From positions 8,432,001 through 8,496,000 of the forward strand of contig OX621266.1 in the NCBI GenBank assembly GCA_951640165.1: a DNA stretch of 64,000 nt, given 5' to 3'. This document shows, piece by piece, positions 43,860 through 54,954 of the stretch. The translations under genes and the position numbers were made by a program. How positions within the stretch are numbered: the first letter of the stretch is position 1; every line of letters begins with the position of its first letter. The DNA comes from Pseudoips prasinana (Eukaryota > Arthropoda > Insecta > Lepidoptera > Nolidae). Below the pieces are notes generated by a model. It was not told the DNA's origin and searched no databases. It saw only the letters and a program-made list of their open reading frames with translations.

Positions 43860-46217
43860 TTTTTTTTTTTTTATTTTTTAACGTGACGCGTGCAGTTAGC
43901 CTCTCGGCTTTTACTGCTTCACCGGACAGTAGGGGTGAGCGTGGGCTCTAACCGGCCTAGCAAATATAAACTACAAACTAAGTACCCGCGCCGGAGGGCG
44001 CCCCCTGTGGGGCTCGAACCTCGGCTCTGGGCGGATACTGACGAGGAGAGGGCAAGATGTCGTGGTTTTAGGGGATTTTGTCGTAGGGCAACTGTCGCTC
44101 TACGTTAATGCGCGACGCGGGCCTCGCTACCGGTTTAGGTCCGGAGCGGGCATTCATCGGATCGAATGCAAACTAAGGGTCATGGAGGACGCTGGTGGTC
44201 GCGACGCGTTCGCGGTCGTACTCGCGTCCGGCGAGTACGAAATATCGGTTGTGCAGTGTTGCGAGAGTCTCTAATCGATTTGATGTGCTCAAGGTAAACG
44301 GTGGTCTCGTCGTCCGGTTCGTCTAGGACGTGCTTCGGACGACGGTGCTTAATTGTGAGTCGGAGGGGAGTGTAATTGACCGCCTGTACCACCAATTTAC
44401 TTGGATGGTGAGTGGCAGAGTCAAAATACCTTTTGGACGTTTGCTTCATCCATTGCCTGATGGTAGGCAATTGGAGGTCGGCATGGAGGCTTTTGTTACG
44501 GACGAACCATGGTGCGCCCACGGCTCGTCGCATAAACTTGTTCTGGACTACCTGTAGGAGGTGGATGAGATGTTCCTTAGCGTGCGCGAAGACCGGGCTC
44601 GCATAGGTCATCATGGGTCGAATGCACGTCTTGTAAATTCTCACCTTGTTTTCAAGGGACATTTTACTGCGTGCATTCAGGAGGCTGTGTAATCGATAAA
44701 GGGCAAATGAGGCACGGTTGCGAGCGTATCTCAGATGGTCCTTGAAGTTTAACTTCTGATCGAGGATCACTCCCAAGTATTTGGTTTTCCTCTCCCAGGG
44801 GATCGGTTTACCAAACATTCGGACGGGATCTGTGGTGGGCGCGGGGTGTACCCTAGAGAAGAGCACGGCTGCGCTCTTGGTCGGGTTGACTTCGATCCTC
44901 CATTTCCTGAACCATTTGCCGAGGGCATCGGCTGAGGATTGGAGTTCTCGGTGAATGGCTGATGGGTCCCTACTGGAGTAGTAGAGAGCCGTGTCGTCAG
45001 CGAAGAGGGCTAGATGAGCCTTCTTGGGTCTGGGGATGTCGCTGGTGTACAGCGAGAACAGGAGCGGGGCAAGGACTGAGCCTTGGGGAACTCCTGCACG
45101 TATCGGTCGGAGGGAGGAGTAATTTCCCTCGACGCGGTAGCGAAACGTTCGGTCCGTAAGGAAGTCTCGTAGGAGGTGCACGAGACGGTCAGGCACTTTG
45201 AGTTTAATCAGCTTATACAATAAGCCGTTGTGCCAGACCTTGTCGAACGCTTTGGCCACGTCGAAGAAGATTGCTCCAGTATGACTACGGGTTCGGGCGG
45301 CTTTTACCAGGATGTGTTCAACGATGCGATGCACCTGATGGACACTGAACTGCTCGTCTGGGAGAATATCGTTTGCGTGGATGTACGACGACAAACGGGC
45401 GTGGATGATGCGCTCATAGAGTTTCCCCATGGCGCAAAGAAGGCTAATGGGGCGGTAATTCGCTGGGTCGGATTTGGATTTAAACGGCTTCGGGATACCA
45501 ATCACGTTCGCCTGTTTCCACTGGTGTGGAAAGATGTTGTTGGAAAAAGCCGCGTTGAAAATCGCGACCATCAGGCTAAGTAAAAGCAATGGGAGTTGCT
45601 TGAAAACGCGATTGGTGAGTCCGTCATAACCGGGGGCTTTACGAGGGTGGAGTTTCATGATCAGAGTTTTAACCTCTTCGATGGTCACTGGCCTCAGGGG
45701 ATCGTCGTCGTCGTCGACGTCTGCATCCTCCCGGGAGGGGGCAGTTGGGGTCGGAGGGAGAGGGATGGCGAGCCTACGTTCTACCTCGGAGTCAACCTCA
45801 TTGAGGTGCTCCGGGTCTACTGGTAGGTTGCTGGGAGAACATTGGGACTCTAGATTGTCGGCCATGCATTCGGCTTTTTCGTCGTCATCGAACGCGGGGC
45901 GTTGATTCGGACGCGTCAGCGGGGGGATGGTCCAGTCGGTGTCTGTCTTGAGTCGCTTGCAGAGATTCCAAAAGGCCTTCCGCGAGGGTTGAATCTCGGC
46001 TAACGTCCTATCCCACCCGGATTCCCGCCTCTCGGTCATGCGTTCACGTACAGTACGCTGTAGTTCACGCATTCGAGTGCGGTTTTCCAAGGTGTTATAG
46101 GAGTCGAAGGCTCTGATGGCCGCGTTCTTCTCAGTCACTAACTCACGCAAATCCTCCGGGAGCTTCCACCGTCTGAACGCGTCAGCCGCTGGGACCTCCC
46201 GGGAACATTCGTTCACT
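43860..46217 (-). mobile_element. Jockey LINE, 5'-truncated, with 12-bp target duplication
   Basis: ACTGCCGGTACA flanks both sides (43848-43859 and 46218-46229). The poly(A) tail appears as a T-run at 43860-43876, followed by the 3' untranslated region and a long ORF2 segment. Intact duplication and open frame suggest a recent insertion. The host DNA around it (AGCTGAGCTCTTTATCGAGT, GCGAGCTCTTATATGGGGGT) may itself be an LTR, but I could not prove this. Confidence 0.92.
44180..46216 (-). CDS. Jockey LINE ORF2 (reverse transcriptase), N-terminus missing
   Basis: The 678-residue open frame lacks the endonuclease domain because of 5' truncation; it starts at a GTG only because the element does. 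RT blocks in order: LHPRKAPGYDGLTNRVFKQL, IPKPFKSKSDPANYRPISLL, IFFDVAKAFDKVWHNGLLYK (first catalytic Asp), AGVPQGSVLAPLLFSLYTSD, LALFADDTALYYSS (catalytic FADD), then KTKYLGVILDQKLNFKDHLR. The usual QFGFR block reads EQFSVHQVH, so activity may be impaired. The Arg-rich C-terminus runs to 44180. Not a host gene. Confidence 0.92.
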   Translation of the reverse strand: MNECSREVPAADAFRRWKLPEDLRELVTEKNAAIRAFDSYNTLENRTRMRELQRTVRERMTERRESGWDRTLAEIQPSRKAFWNLCKRLKTDTDWTIPPLTRPNQRPAFDDDEKAECMADNLESQCSPSNLPVDPEHLNEVDSEVERRLAIPLPPTPTAPSREDADVDDDDDPLRPVTIEEVKTLIMKLHPRKAPGYDGLTNRVFKQLPLLLLSLMVAIFNAAFSNNIFPHQWKQANVIGIPKPFKSKSDPANYRPISLLCAMGKLYERIIHARLSSYIHANDILPDEQFSVHQVHRIVEHILVKAARTRSHTGAIFFDVAKAFDKVWHNGLLYKLIKLKVPDRLVHLLRDFLTDRTFRYRVEGNYSSLRPIRAGVPQGSVLAPLLFSLYTSDIPRPKKAHLALFADDTALYYSSRDPSAIHRELQSSADALGKWFRKWRIEVNPTKSAAVLFSRVHPAPTTDPVRMFGKPIPWERKTKYLGVILDQKLNFKDHLRYARNRASFALYRLHSLLNARSKMSLENKVRIYKTCIRPMMTYASPVFAHAKEHLIHLLQVVQNKFMRRAVGAPWFVRNKSLHADLQLPTIRQWMKQTSKRYFDSATHHPSKLVVQAVNYTPLRLTIKHRRPKHVLDEPDDETTVYLEHIKSIRDSRNTAQPIFRTRRTRVRPRTRRDHQRPP

Positions 46218-46229
46218 ACTGCCGGTACA

Positions 46230-46660
46230 AGCCAGTGCGAGCTCTTATATGGGGGTAGGCCACGCCTCCTACCCCCTCCAAACAGCTCTGTTCAATGGCG
46301 TACGGAAATACGTCACGCGTTTACTCGATACAATTTACAAAAAGGATCTAAATCCAAATAGTGTAATTATTAAAATTCATCAAATAATCTAACAAGAATT
46401 ATCGTGAAGTTATAACAGTTGTTTTTTAACAACTATAATCTAATTACAATATCAAAATATACTCTCAACAATGTTTTGTACAGTACCAACTAAATGTCTA
46501 AATTGGTTGGCGAATTTAATTTTTAACTATCTCCGACAAATATATATAATATATAATAATAAATATAGGAATATAGTTAAGGAACAAGAACCAACAGAAT
46601 ATAACTTGTCCATTATTATTATTATTATTTCCCATTTTCCGAAATTATCAATTTTCCGAA
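46230..46660. other. Flank between Jockey LINE and mariner remnant
   Basis: Non-coding. The first part (GGCCACGCCTCCTACCCCCT) is GC-richer and may belong to the unidentified host repeat of the Jockey insertion. Confidence 0.3.
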
Positions 46661-47235
46661 AATAAAGGTAATCTTTTGGGGCAAGGCCCGGAGAGTATGG
46701 TGAGTATCTGAGACATTACAAACACAGCTCTTCTAATTTAGCGTCCGTCTGTCGTAACATATGGAGTTTAGCATTGTCATAAAACAGTTGTGGATTAGAT
46801 CGATTTACCAATCTTGTTTTGGCTAGTTTTTCCACCATGGCTTGCAACTGTTGACAATACATTTTTGCCATAATCGTCTAGTCAGATCTTAGCAAAATGA
46901 AGTGTTTGTCACCCGAACTGATCCACCAAACACTCACCACTACCTTTTTCTGTATCAACTTTTACTTGATTTTTCATCGCAAGTAACGATACGATTGCTA
47001 ATGCCCTTTTTATGGTGATGCGTCTATTGGGGCGCTTCACTTAATTGATGCTGTCCCCACAGCACAGAGAAGCGCATTTCTCGAGATTATTCTTTTTTCC
47101 AATTTGTTTCAAGTAAATTAATTGTTTTGCCACTAACATTTAATTCTGCATTGTCAACTTGGGTCATGGAGATCAAAGTTTTCTCTTACTTGATCATACT
47201 TGTTTCATTGGCAACTATAGTCACCAATCCCCACG
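46660..47235 (-). pseudogene. Degenerate mariner (DD34D-type) transposase
   Basis: The minus strand, across several frames and stops, shows RIVTCDEKSSKS (first Asp region), QQLQAMVEKLAKTRLVNRSN, PQLFYDNAKLHM (second Asp) and KLEELCL. These are mariner-family blocks. No terminal repeats were identified and the gene is dead. Confidence 0.75.
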
Positions 47236-47734
47236 ATACCTACGATGTAATATAATATTGTCCAATTGTGCACATATTATTGTTGTCAACAGTGAATTTA
47301 TAGACCGAAGTTAATAATAAAAAGAAAATTCTTCAATCTTGTTGTTGTTTCTAGATTTATTATTATATCTTTTTGAAATAAGCAGTTTTGAATTTAACAA
47401 GTCTCCCGACTCGTGCCGCTCACTGCTTGAATGAGTTCGTTTTGAGTAAGTGAACTCTAATCAACCTCAACGTCGTGCCGCGCAACCTGACCGCCGAGGG
47501 CATTTCTACCTATATAACAGATTTAAAGACCACAATTTCAATATTCTTGTGAAGTAGTACCTAATGATTTATATTCTTATACAGAGTTCCTGTAAAAGAA
47601 AAAAGAATTAAGCTAACTATTGCACCCCAATACATATACTAGGATATACTGTTTGTATATTTAAATTTACACCCAAAAAAGAAAATGAGACACATAACAC
47701 AAATACTTGAAATTAGCTAGATCTTGTTGCACAT

Positions 47735-47930
47735 GCTACTCGGCTACAAAATCCGAAACTCTTTTATGGGGCGGTGTATACGCTTCTATAAAAAACTTCC
47801 CGGTGACATCAAAAACCTATCAATCAACTTCAATAAAATTTAAGCCAAATTGCGTAGCAAGGCATATTTAATAGTTTCAGACTATATTAATTGTAAAATT
47901 GCTTGGGTTCTCGGAGGAATAACAAGGGTT
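47735..47930 (+). pseudogene. LINE ORF2 C-terminal scrap
   Basis: RNSFMGRCIRFYKKLPGDIK and LRSKAYLIVSDYINCKIAW, joined by one stop, match the C-terminal pattern also seen at 21350-21480. 5'-truncated. Confidence 0.65.
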
Positions 47931-48805
47931 GGTAGAAGATTCCTTTTTATATTACAGTGTTTCTCAGCAGTTGTCCCGTCGATGACTGCACGGCAAAGTA
48001 AAAAATGTGACGATAAAAAAGAAATATGTGAACAATTAAACGTAAAACGATGATAATGTCTAAACTAACAAATAAAATCGAATATTTTTAATCTATTTTT
48101 CATGTCTACCAAGAAACAACCTCAACGCCAAACTTCAGGCGGAAATAAGCAACGATTTCTTCGTTATGTTTTTATTTCCACTAAACACTAGAACTTAACA
48201 AAATATTACCTTTCGCGATACCAAGTTGTTAATTTACAAGTGTACCTTATACCTATTGTTGGCAGAGTATATCCAGGGACAAGTAAATAAAAACGTATTG
48301 ATTACTTTAACACGCATGCATTTATTCCGGCACTCAACTAGGAACTAACTTAATAGATAATGCGGCGCGCGCGGGCGCATCGGCCGGCTCGTACCTATAT
48401 ACCTACATACAGCCACGCATAAAACATTCAGGTAGGCACAAGCTCGCTACGTCGTCGTCCATCTTCAACACCTATGACCCATGTAAGCATAGAAAGCTAT
48501 TGCTCGGCAATTTAAAACAAGTTGCGCTTTGAGATAATTATATATATGTGGTAAAGCTATTGCGTGGTGAGGCACACAATTCAGGGGTTCTGCGTCACCT
48601 TACTCTACAGGACCATTACAAATATAAAATAATATTATAAAATAATAATAAAATTGTATAGGACCAATTTACTTGCAAAAACCTCGCTCACCCGAGCAAT
48701 TAGATTAATTAATGAAGTACACGAAAATGTGGATATATTCTCATGTAATTTGAGTGCATTCGTAAAGATCCTGTTAAATGTAGTTATACAGGAATAATTG
48801 ACGGT

Positions 48806-49060
48806 CACCATAGCCTAGTTGGTAGTGCTCCTGCCTACGAAGCTGGTGGTCCTGGGTTCGAATCCCGGTAAGTGCAAATATTTGTGTGATGAGCACGAAT
48901 ATTTGTTTCTGAGTCATGGATGTTTTATTTGTATATATGTATTTATCTATCTATATAAGTATGTATATCGTCACCATAGTACAAGCTTTGCTTAGTTAGG
49001 GGCTAGGATGATCTGTGTGACATTGTCCCCAGATATTATTATATTATTATTATTATATTA
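48806..49060 (+). mobile_element. tRNA-derived SINE, third family, plus copy
   Basis: Head GGTCACCATAGCCTAGTTGG (A box TAGCCTAGTTGG), B box GGGTTCGAATCCCGG, then GTGATGAGCACGAATATTTG, body TAGGGGCTAGGATGATCTGT and an ATTATTATT tail. The inverted partner is at 50170-50437. Confidence 0.85.
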
Positions 49061-49845
49061 ATTAGTTTTGAAATGTAGTTAAATAAGGATTTTATAATTT
49101 TAATACCAACACTATCGCATTAGGTCAAGACCTGTAATGATAGATGTTTAGGAGAGACATAAATAAATATGTACATAAATACGGTCTAACTATATAATTA
49201 TATAGAAATTCATGTGTAATGTTTCTGGGTACCTACTCACATAAAATCATTATGAATTATTTTAATCAGTTTCTGAAAAATTCTGCGATCCCCTATTCCC
49301 AGTGTACTGGTTATTTAAAGTTGCGCGGCATTTATTCCAGAATCAATATATAACAATAGTTTTATAATTACGCTTGCTATATACTGGGTACGGCCAGTAT
49401 ATAGCGAAAAAACAGTTAAAGAGATATTAGATACTTACTCAATAGGGTCATCTAAAAACAACATTTTAATTAAATATTTTCGTTACGAGGTAAACTTGCT
49501 AGTTATTACGTACTTACTAGAAGATACCAGATAACCACTAGGTTACTGGTTGGACTAACAAATGCTAATGATATGATCTACCTTAAACAGTATTATAATA
49601 AATTCAATGACATAAAAATGTTCCAATGTGGCTTGCATGTGCTTTGCTCATTATTTATTAACATTGTTCGTGCACCATGAATAATACAAAAGCTAACACC
49701 TTGCACATTTCCTGATAAGTACCTAAGTAGGTACAGTCACTCACGAAAATAAGTAGGTATTAAAATTAAAAATGTTCTAACCCACCAAACTGCGCATGAA
49801 ATTTGCGCGCGGGATAAGCACTCGTTACATAAATAATGTTCCTTA

Positions 49846-50084
49846 GGGCCAGCGCAGACAGAGAGGAGCGCAACGGAGAGGATTTAATTAAGCCACTAGA
49901 AAATCAATTTTAAAATTATTCAAATAAAGTTCATATATGCTTAAACATTATATGACCGGGACCGCGCGAGCATTTTATGTTAGGTTCAAGCATATATGCA
50001 CTTTATTTCTATAAGTTTAAAGTTGATTTCCTAGTGCTTTAATAAAATCCTCTCCGCTGCGCTCCTCTCTGTCTGCGCTGGCCC
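49846..50084. mobile_element. PIF/Harbinger-type MITE, copy 2
   Basis: The 239-bp element has terminal inverted repeats GGGCCAGCGCAGACAGAGAG and TTA at 49843-49845 and 50085-50087. It shares an interior with 29648-29869 (TTTAAAATTATT, AAGCATATATGCACTTTATT). Confidence 0.88.
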
Positions 50085-50169
50085 TTAGAATATAACATAA
50101 CATTCTACGAACAGTACGATTCCGTAACTAAGTAGAAGCTATATAAGTAGGTACTTTAAGTTAGTTACG

Positions 50170-50437
50170 ATTATAATAATAATAATAATAATATCTAGGG
50201 ACAATGTCACACAGATCATCCTAGCCCCAAACTAAGCAAAGCTTGTACTATGGGTACCAGGCGACGATATACATACTTATATAGATAGATAAATACTTAT
50301 ATACTTAGAAAACATCCATGACTCAGAAACAAATATTCGTGCTCATCACACAAATATTTGCACTTACCGGGATTCGAACCCAGGACCACCAGCTTCGTAG
50401 GCAGGAGCACTACCAACTAGGCTACGGTGATCGATTA
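50170..50437 (-). mobile_element. tRNA-derived SINE, third family, minus copy
   Basis: Reverse complement of the 48806 copy, with a (TAA)n-type tail at 50173-50195, ATCTAGGGACAATGTCACAC, and the tRNA head ending CTAGGCTACGGTGATC. Confidence 0.85.
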
Positions 50438-50439
50438 CA

Positions 50440-51110
50440 TACTGATGTTCACTGACAGTTACATCAGGCTTTTAATTTGTCAGCGAACTCGGTAAGCAAT
50501 ATCTGTGTTCATTTTACTAATTTTATAAGGGATATTTTTAAATGCACATCTGTATAGTTTTTCAGCACACTACGTAACTCCACTATTTAACTGAATGCAC
50601 ACCAGAAGTATGAATGCTGTGCAAAAAACTAATTGAATAACTAAACATGACCTACAAAAAAAATTAAAAAACCACACAAACCGAGATGGCTTTTTTATTG
50701 AATTCACATCAAATATGTGATTCGTACATTGGATATACGATTTATAAAACAAAAGTTCGAAATGTTTATCAAAATTACTAACTTGCGCTCTAAATTGTAC
50801 AATCTTACAACGGAATTTCTAAAATTGTTAACTAAAGGTGTACCACTATAAAGTTAGTTTATTTTATCAAATGAAACTCTACAAATTGCCAAAGTGCAAC
50901 TAAAATATATTAAACCTAACTTTATTTAGATTTTGATTCTTTATTTTACTGAAAAACTTGATGGCGCCTGCAAACGCCGCGCTCGCTCTTTAGCATCTAA
51001 CGCGAGTGTGAGGGAGACCAAGCGACACGAAGCAAGCAAACGGTCTGGTACTTCTGAACGAAAAGAAGATTTTCATATGCTGTTCGAAGGTGTTCGAAAC
51101 TGCGCCTTCT
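50440..51110. other. AT-rich DNA without a recognised gene
   Basis: A short GC-richer patch at 50960-51050 (GCCGCGCTCGCTCTTTAGCA) precedes the repeated module. No exon is supported. Confidence 0.35.
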
Positions 51111-51111
51111 T

Positions 51112-51257
51112 TTTTTGTAACTTTTTTCTTTAATTTTGTGACAGAAACGAATCGCTGCAAAACCGACTTCACGTAGTCTTGTTTGCCCTACCCGTAGAGT
51201 GTAATGTAAGCCCGCGTAGGCGCGGAGGGGTGGGGCGGCCCGCGAGCTGCAGGAGTA
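51112..51257 (+). repeat. GC-rich-ended module, copy B
   Basis: Near-identical to 14575-14700 over about 125 bp (differences include AGTCTTG versus AGTCGTG and CCCGTAG versus CCCCTAG). It ends at CTGCAGGAG, after which the two loci diverge. Confidence 0.7.
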
Positions 51258-51329
51258 GGTGGTTTGAAGGCCCGTTTGAAATTCGTATTTTTGACTGTTG
51301 GAATAAAGTTTTTCGTATTAATGTGTACC

Positions 51330-51409
51330 CAGGCTACAAACATTCCTATCGGCATTAAACGTAAACGCGGACATCCTAGTAAAGCAAGACCACTAATCAT
51401 TCAATAGAA
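51330..51409 (+). pseudogene. Possible transposase C-terminal tail with AT-hook-like motif
   Basis: The plus strand reads CTQATNIPIGIKRKRGHPSK then ARPLIIQ and a stop. The KRKRGHPSKA core resembles an AT hook found at the ends of some insect transposon proteins. The rest of any protein is missing. Low confidence. Confidence 0.3.
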
Positions 51410-51475
51410 CTTAAATATAAAGATGATTATTATTACAGGTAGTAATAATAATTATCTTTATATTTAAGTTCTATT
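51403..51475. repeat. 73-bp near-perfect palindrome
   Basis: AATAGAACTTAAATATAAAG (arm start) pairs with the complement ending TTAAGTTCTATT; arms are about 34 bp with one mismatch around a loop of about 4 bp. Confidence 0.9.
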
Positions 51476-52132
51476 ATTGTTCCTAAACTTCTACTTATTG
51501 TTTCTACACTTAGTTACCGCTCAGTGTGCATGTGTTAAGTGCATGTTAAGTAAGCACTTGATTATTTTTTTGTGTACTTAATTATATAAAGATGACTGAT
51601 TAAATTGGGTTTTATTTAGAATAAACGGTGTTCCTAAAAGTATATTAGGTGATGGTTTTCCTTGAAAAAGTTTTATTAAGTTTGTTGAACTACTATAGAA
51701 TTGTTAGATAACTATTTTGATAATAGTTATTCATTCGGTAAAACAGTTCTGCAAATATGATTAAACAGTATACTTAATATGATTAAGTTAGTGTGCATAA
51801 TTAGTGTGCAAGTCAGTATTTTTGATATAACTTTGAAATATTTTGTTAGAAAAAACGGAATATACAGATATAGATTTCAATACATGCCATTTTATAATAC
51901 CTACCTATACGAATACGATTTTACTAATTTAATGAAATATAGTGGGGATAAAATATTTGCTGATTCTTTGGCCATAATACTGCCCTGCTAATTGTACTTG
52001 CAGTAATCAACATTTTTGCATTTTCACTTTTTTACAAAAATGACATCCCAAGGAGGTAATCTATACCTAAAAAATATATACTAGGTTTTTCTAATTAGAA
52101 ACATGTTTTTTATTTAACATGAAACGCAGTAC
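51476..52132. other. AT-rich DNA without a recognised gene
   Basis: A 70-residue frame at 51779-51991 has no domain. Nothing else is supported. Confidence 0.35.
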
Positions 52133-52711
52133 TTGCACAGAAATATTATTTTTGCTAATAAGATCTGCAGCATTAATCATGTGCTAGAAGATTATGCAGT
52201 ACTTGCTACGTTTACTGTATATGCATTTGTTTCGCCAAATTATACCTACTTAATTTTTAATTTTTTACACCTTGCTTTAAACTCAAACACGAAATTATGT
52301 ACTACACTACACAACTACGTCTATAACCTAGCCCCCACTACACTCCTATTCACAAAGCGAGTTTTGTCATATAATAATTATGGTTATCTGTATTACTATT
52401 CTGTCACAGTTTATAACTATAGCCATGGCTGCAAAATCGTTCAGACCTTAGCTTTTGTCCCAAATTTTGTCCACAAAATTTTGCGGCACGTCTACAACGT
52501 GACCATACCGTTGAAATTAGACTTTATTTTTTTTATGTATAACATTGAATCATTGAGCTTTGATCCGGACTCATTTGAAGTGGCTAATACAGTAATCTGT
52601 GATATAGATGACGCAAAAAATATATCATGCCGGATAGTATCAGTACGGTCAATCTCTTATCCCAAATCAAATCAAATTTATTTTGTGAACATAGGTTATA
52701 AATACAGGTGA
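52133..52711 (+). CDS. Hypothetical open frame, 192 residues, unrecognised
   Basis: The frame is unusually long for AT-rich non-coding DNA here. The protein is rich in Tyr, Asn, Phe and Leu with no motif I recognise, begins with a non-ATG codon, and its last about 15 codons run into the 3' end of the minus-strand LINE at 52665. It could be an unidentified element's ORF or chance. I assign no function. Confidence 0.25.
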   Translation: MHRNIIFANKICSINHVLEDYAVLATFTVYAFVSPNYTYLIFNFLHLALNSNTKLCTTLHNYVYNLAPTTLLFTKRVLSYNNYGYLYYYSVTVYNYSHGCKIVQTLAFVPNFVHKILRHVYNVTIPLKLDFIFFMYNIESLSFDPDSFEVANTVICDIDDAKNISCRIVSVRSISYPKSNQIYFVNIGYKYR

Positions 52712-53385
52712 TATTGATAATAACATAAAGTACATCCATGTTCTGCCTGTTAGGCATACAAAATTATATAAATAAAAAAAAACACTACTACACTGTAGGT
52801 ACTTCTATACATGCACTTAACCCAAAAGTAATTATAAAACCAAAGCCAATTTAATTGTACAATAAATAATACTATAACGTGTCAAAATTAATCTTAAATT
52901 GAATGTCATATTTAAATATTTAAAATGAATATGTCATAATAATTAACTATAAATTTAACTTGTCAATAAGATAGTCCTTTACACTATAATGTGCTTTTTT
53001 TACAAGAAAACTTTTCAATTTATTTTTAAAATCCTGTAAATTGGAACAATTTAATATTTCTCCTGGAAGATGGTTGAATATGCGTGGTGCCATACAAAAA
53101 ACACTATTGCTAAATTGAGCACTATGATTTACTGGGAAACATATTTTTTTATTGTGTCGTTTACTTTTAAGATGTTCGAATAAATTTAAATTTGATGCTA
53201 CAAACACAAAGATTTCAAAAATATAAATGCATGGCAGTGTTAATATTTTCAAGCTTATGAAAAAAGGCTGACAACTGTCTGTAGGTTTAAGATTGCAAAC
53301 TGCTCTCATACATTTCTTTTGGGCCTTAAATAAGGTATCTCTGTCGACTGAGTTGCCCCAGAAGATAACAAAATATTCGTAGTAT
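52665..53385 (-). mobile_element. LINE 3' end (CR1/Jockey-like), minus
   Basis: The ORF2 tail at 53372-52947 reads VIFWGNSVDRDTLFKAQKKC, LKILTLPCIYIFEIFVFVAS, FCMAPRIFNHLPGEI and AHYSVKDYLIDKLNL with one ATG-internal open frame. The 3' untranslated region ends at (AAATC)-like repeats near 52665. 5'-truncated next to an oppositely oriented LINE. Confidence 0.88.
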
Positions 53386-53407
53386 CAATTGTAACATACC
53401 AAATTTC

Positions 53408-54952
53408 TTGACTCTTCTGCAACGGTCTAAAATCTCTTGGGATATACTTGTCTTATCTGAGTGCTGGCTACGTTCCGGAAACCCTATACCTAATATTGAT
53501 AATTATGATTATGTAGCAACTACTTGCCACAAAATGCAGAATGAAGGAGTAGTCATCTACTATAGGAAAACCCTGAAGGTAACACTTGAAGAACCCACAA
53601 TCAAGGAAGCCAACTGTGTATTGATAAAGGTAAACTTAGATGCATGTATTATCGGTATTTACCGCCCGCCTAGTAAAATTAACACCACCGATTTTGTTAA
53701 CTCGCTTGACTCGATTCTCTACAATGTCAAAAATTTCTAAAATATTATTCTATACGGTGACATTGATCACCACGATTGAACATGATAGTATAGATCATCG
53801 CTCCCATTAATACTTTAACGTCCTGGCAAGCCATGCTATGCTCCCAGGTCATTATGCAGCCAGACATGGTCGAACCTGCCTAGATCACATTATGATCAAA
53901 ACCAAGTTAATTGCCTCATTTTTGAATCCTCGATAACAGATCACGAAAGTGTTGCCATGAGCATCAAATTAATAGCTCGTCCACATTACTCCTGTAAAAA
54001 ATCGTTTGCTGTTGACTTTAAGGATCTCGATAACTGTATTGAAAATATGTACCAATTTTGAAAGGATCTTTCAGTGTGTCGATGCCAATCTAGCGGCTGA
54101 ATTGTTACGATGGATCTGGCTATGGCGTTAAAAAAGAATATGAAAGTTATTAATACACCTACGCGTAAAAGAATAAGTAAACATTGGGTTACCACTTACC
54201 ACTGGAATATCACGTTGCCTGAAAAATAGGGACAATCTGTACAAAAAAAAAAAGCGAAACTAAGCTACGAAAAACAAGTGATTGAAAATGCCGCTAGTAA
54301 TAAAAAAAAGTTATGGGAGGCTATTAGGAAAATCACTAAATCTGAGAGGCCCGTTAATAATTCTTCCTATCTCTTAAATTCCGATAACTCTTTAACAGAC
54401 TTAAACCAAATTAATAGCTATTTTACGGGAGTAGGGAAAAGATTAGCCGAAAATATTGTCTCACTTAATTCAAACAATCAATTGCATACCTCATCTCTCG
54501 TCTCCTACCCTCAAACCCCAATTAATTCGTTGGTAATGCTCCCAACTGACTACAATGAAGTATATTTGCTCATAAGGGATTTAAGAGATAAGTGTGCTGT
54601 AGGAATCGATCAGATATCTACGAAAATAATTAAAAGGTATCGCCATCCCCTTACAGGCCCTATCACACACATCTGCAACCTGGTTATGTCCACGGGGGAT
54701 TTCCCTAGTGCATTCAAAATTGCCCTTATCAAACCCATCTATAAAGGAGGAGAGGACAAAGATTGTGTAAATAATTACAGGCCCATTTCCATCCTGCCAG
54801 CCTTGTCCAAGATCCTGGAACGACTATATATAACCGCCTTGTCCATTACCTAAAGTCAAATAATCTAATTTCTTCAATCCAGTTTGGTTTCCGTCACAAC
54901 AGGTCGACTAACGACGCAGTAGATGAGCTCCTTAACTTGATCTTAGTCAGAA
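53408..54952 (+). pseudogene. LINE endonuclease and RT N-terminal part, broken
   Basis: 53408-53740 holds endonuclease blocks (WDILVLSECWLRSG, ACIIGIYRPPSKINTTDF), then after a stop LYGDIDHHD. 54278-54853 holds the pre-RT region and the start of RT (KCAVGIDQISTKIIKRY, FKIALIKPIYKGGEDKDCVN, NYRPISILPALSKILERL), and after a shift QFGFRHNRSTNDAVDELLNL. The middle (53760-54270) is heavily frameshifted. Split from its continuation by the insert at 54955-55591. Confidence 0.88.
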
Positions 54953-54954
54953 GG

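Noticed and set aside
44962..45905. Several plus-strand frames of 65-117 residues
   Set aside because: All lie antisense to the Jockey reverse transcriptase.
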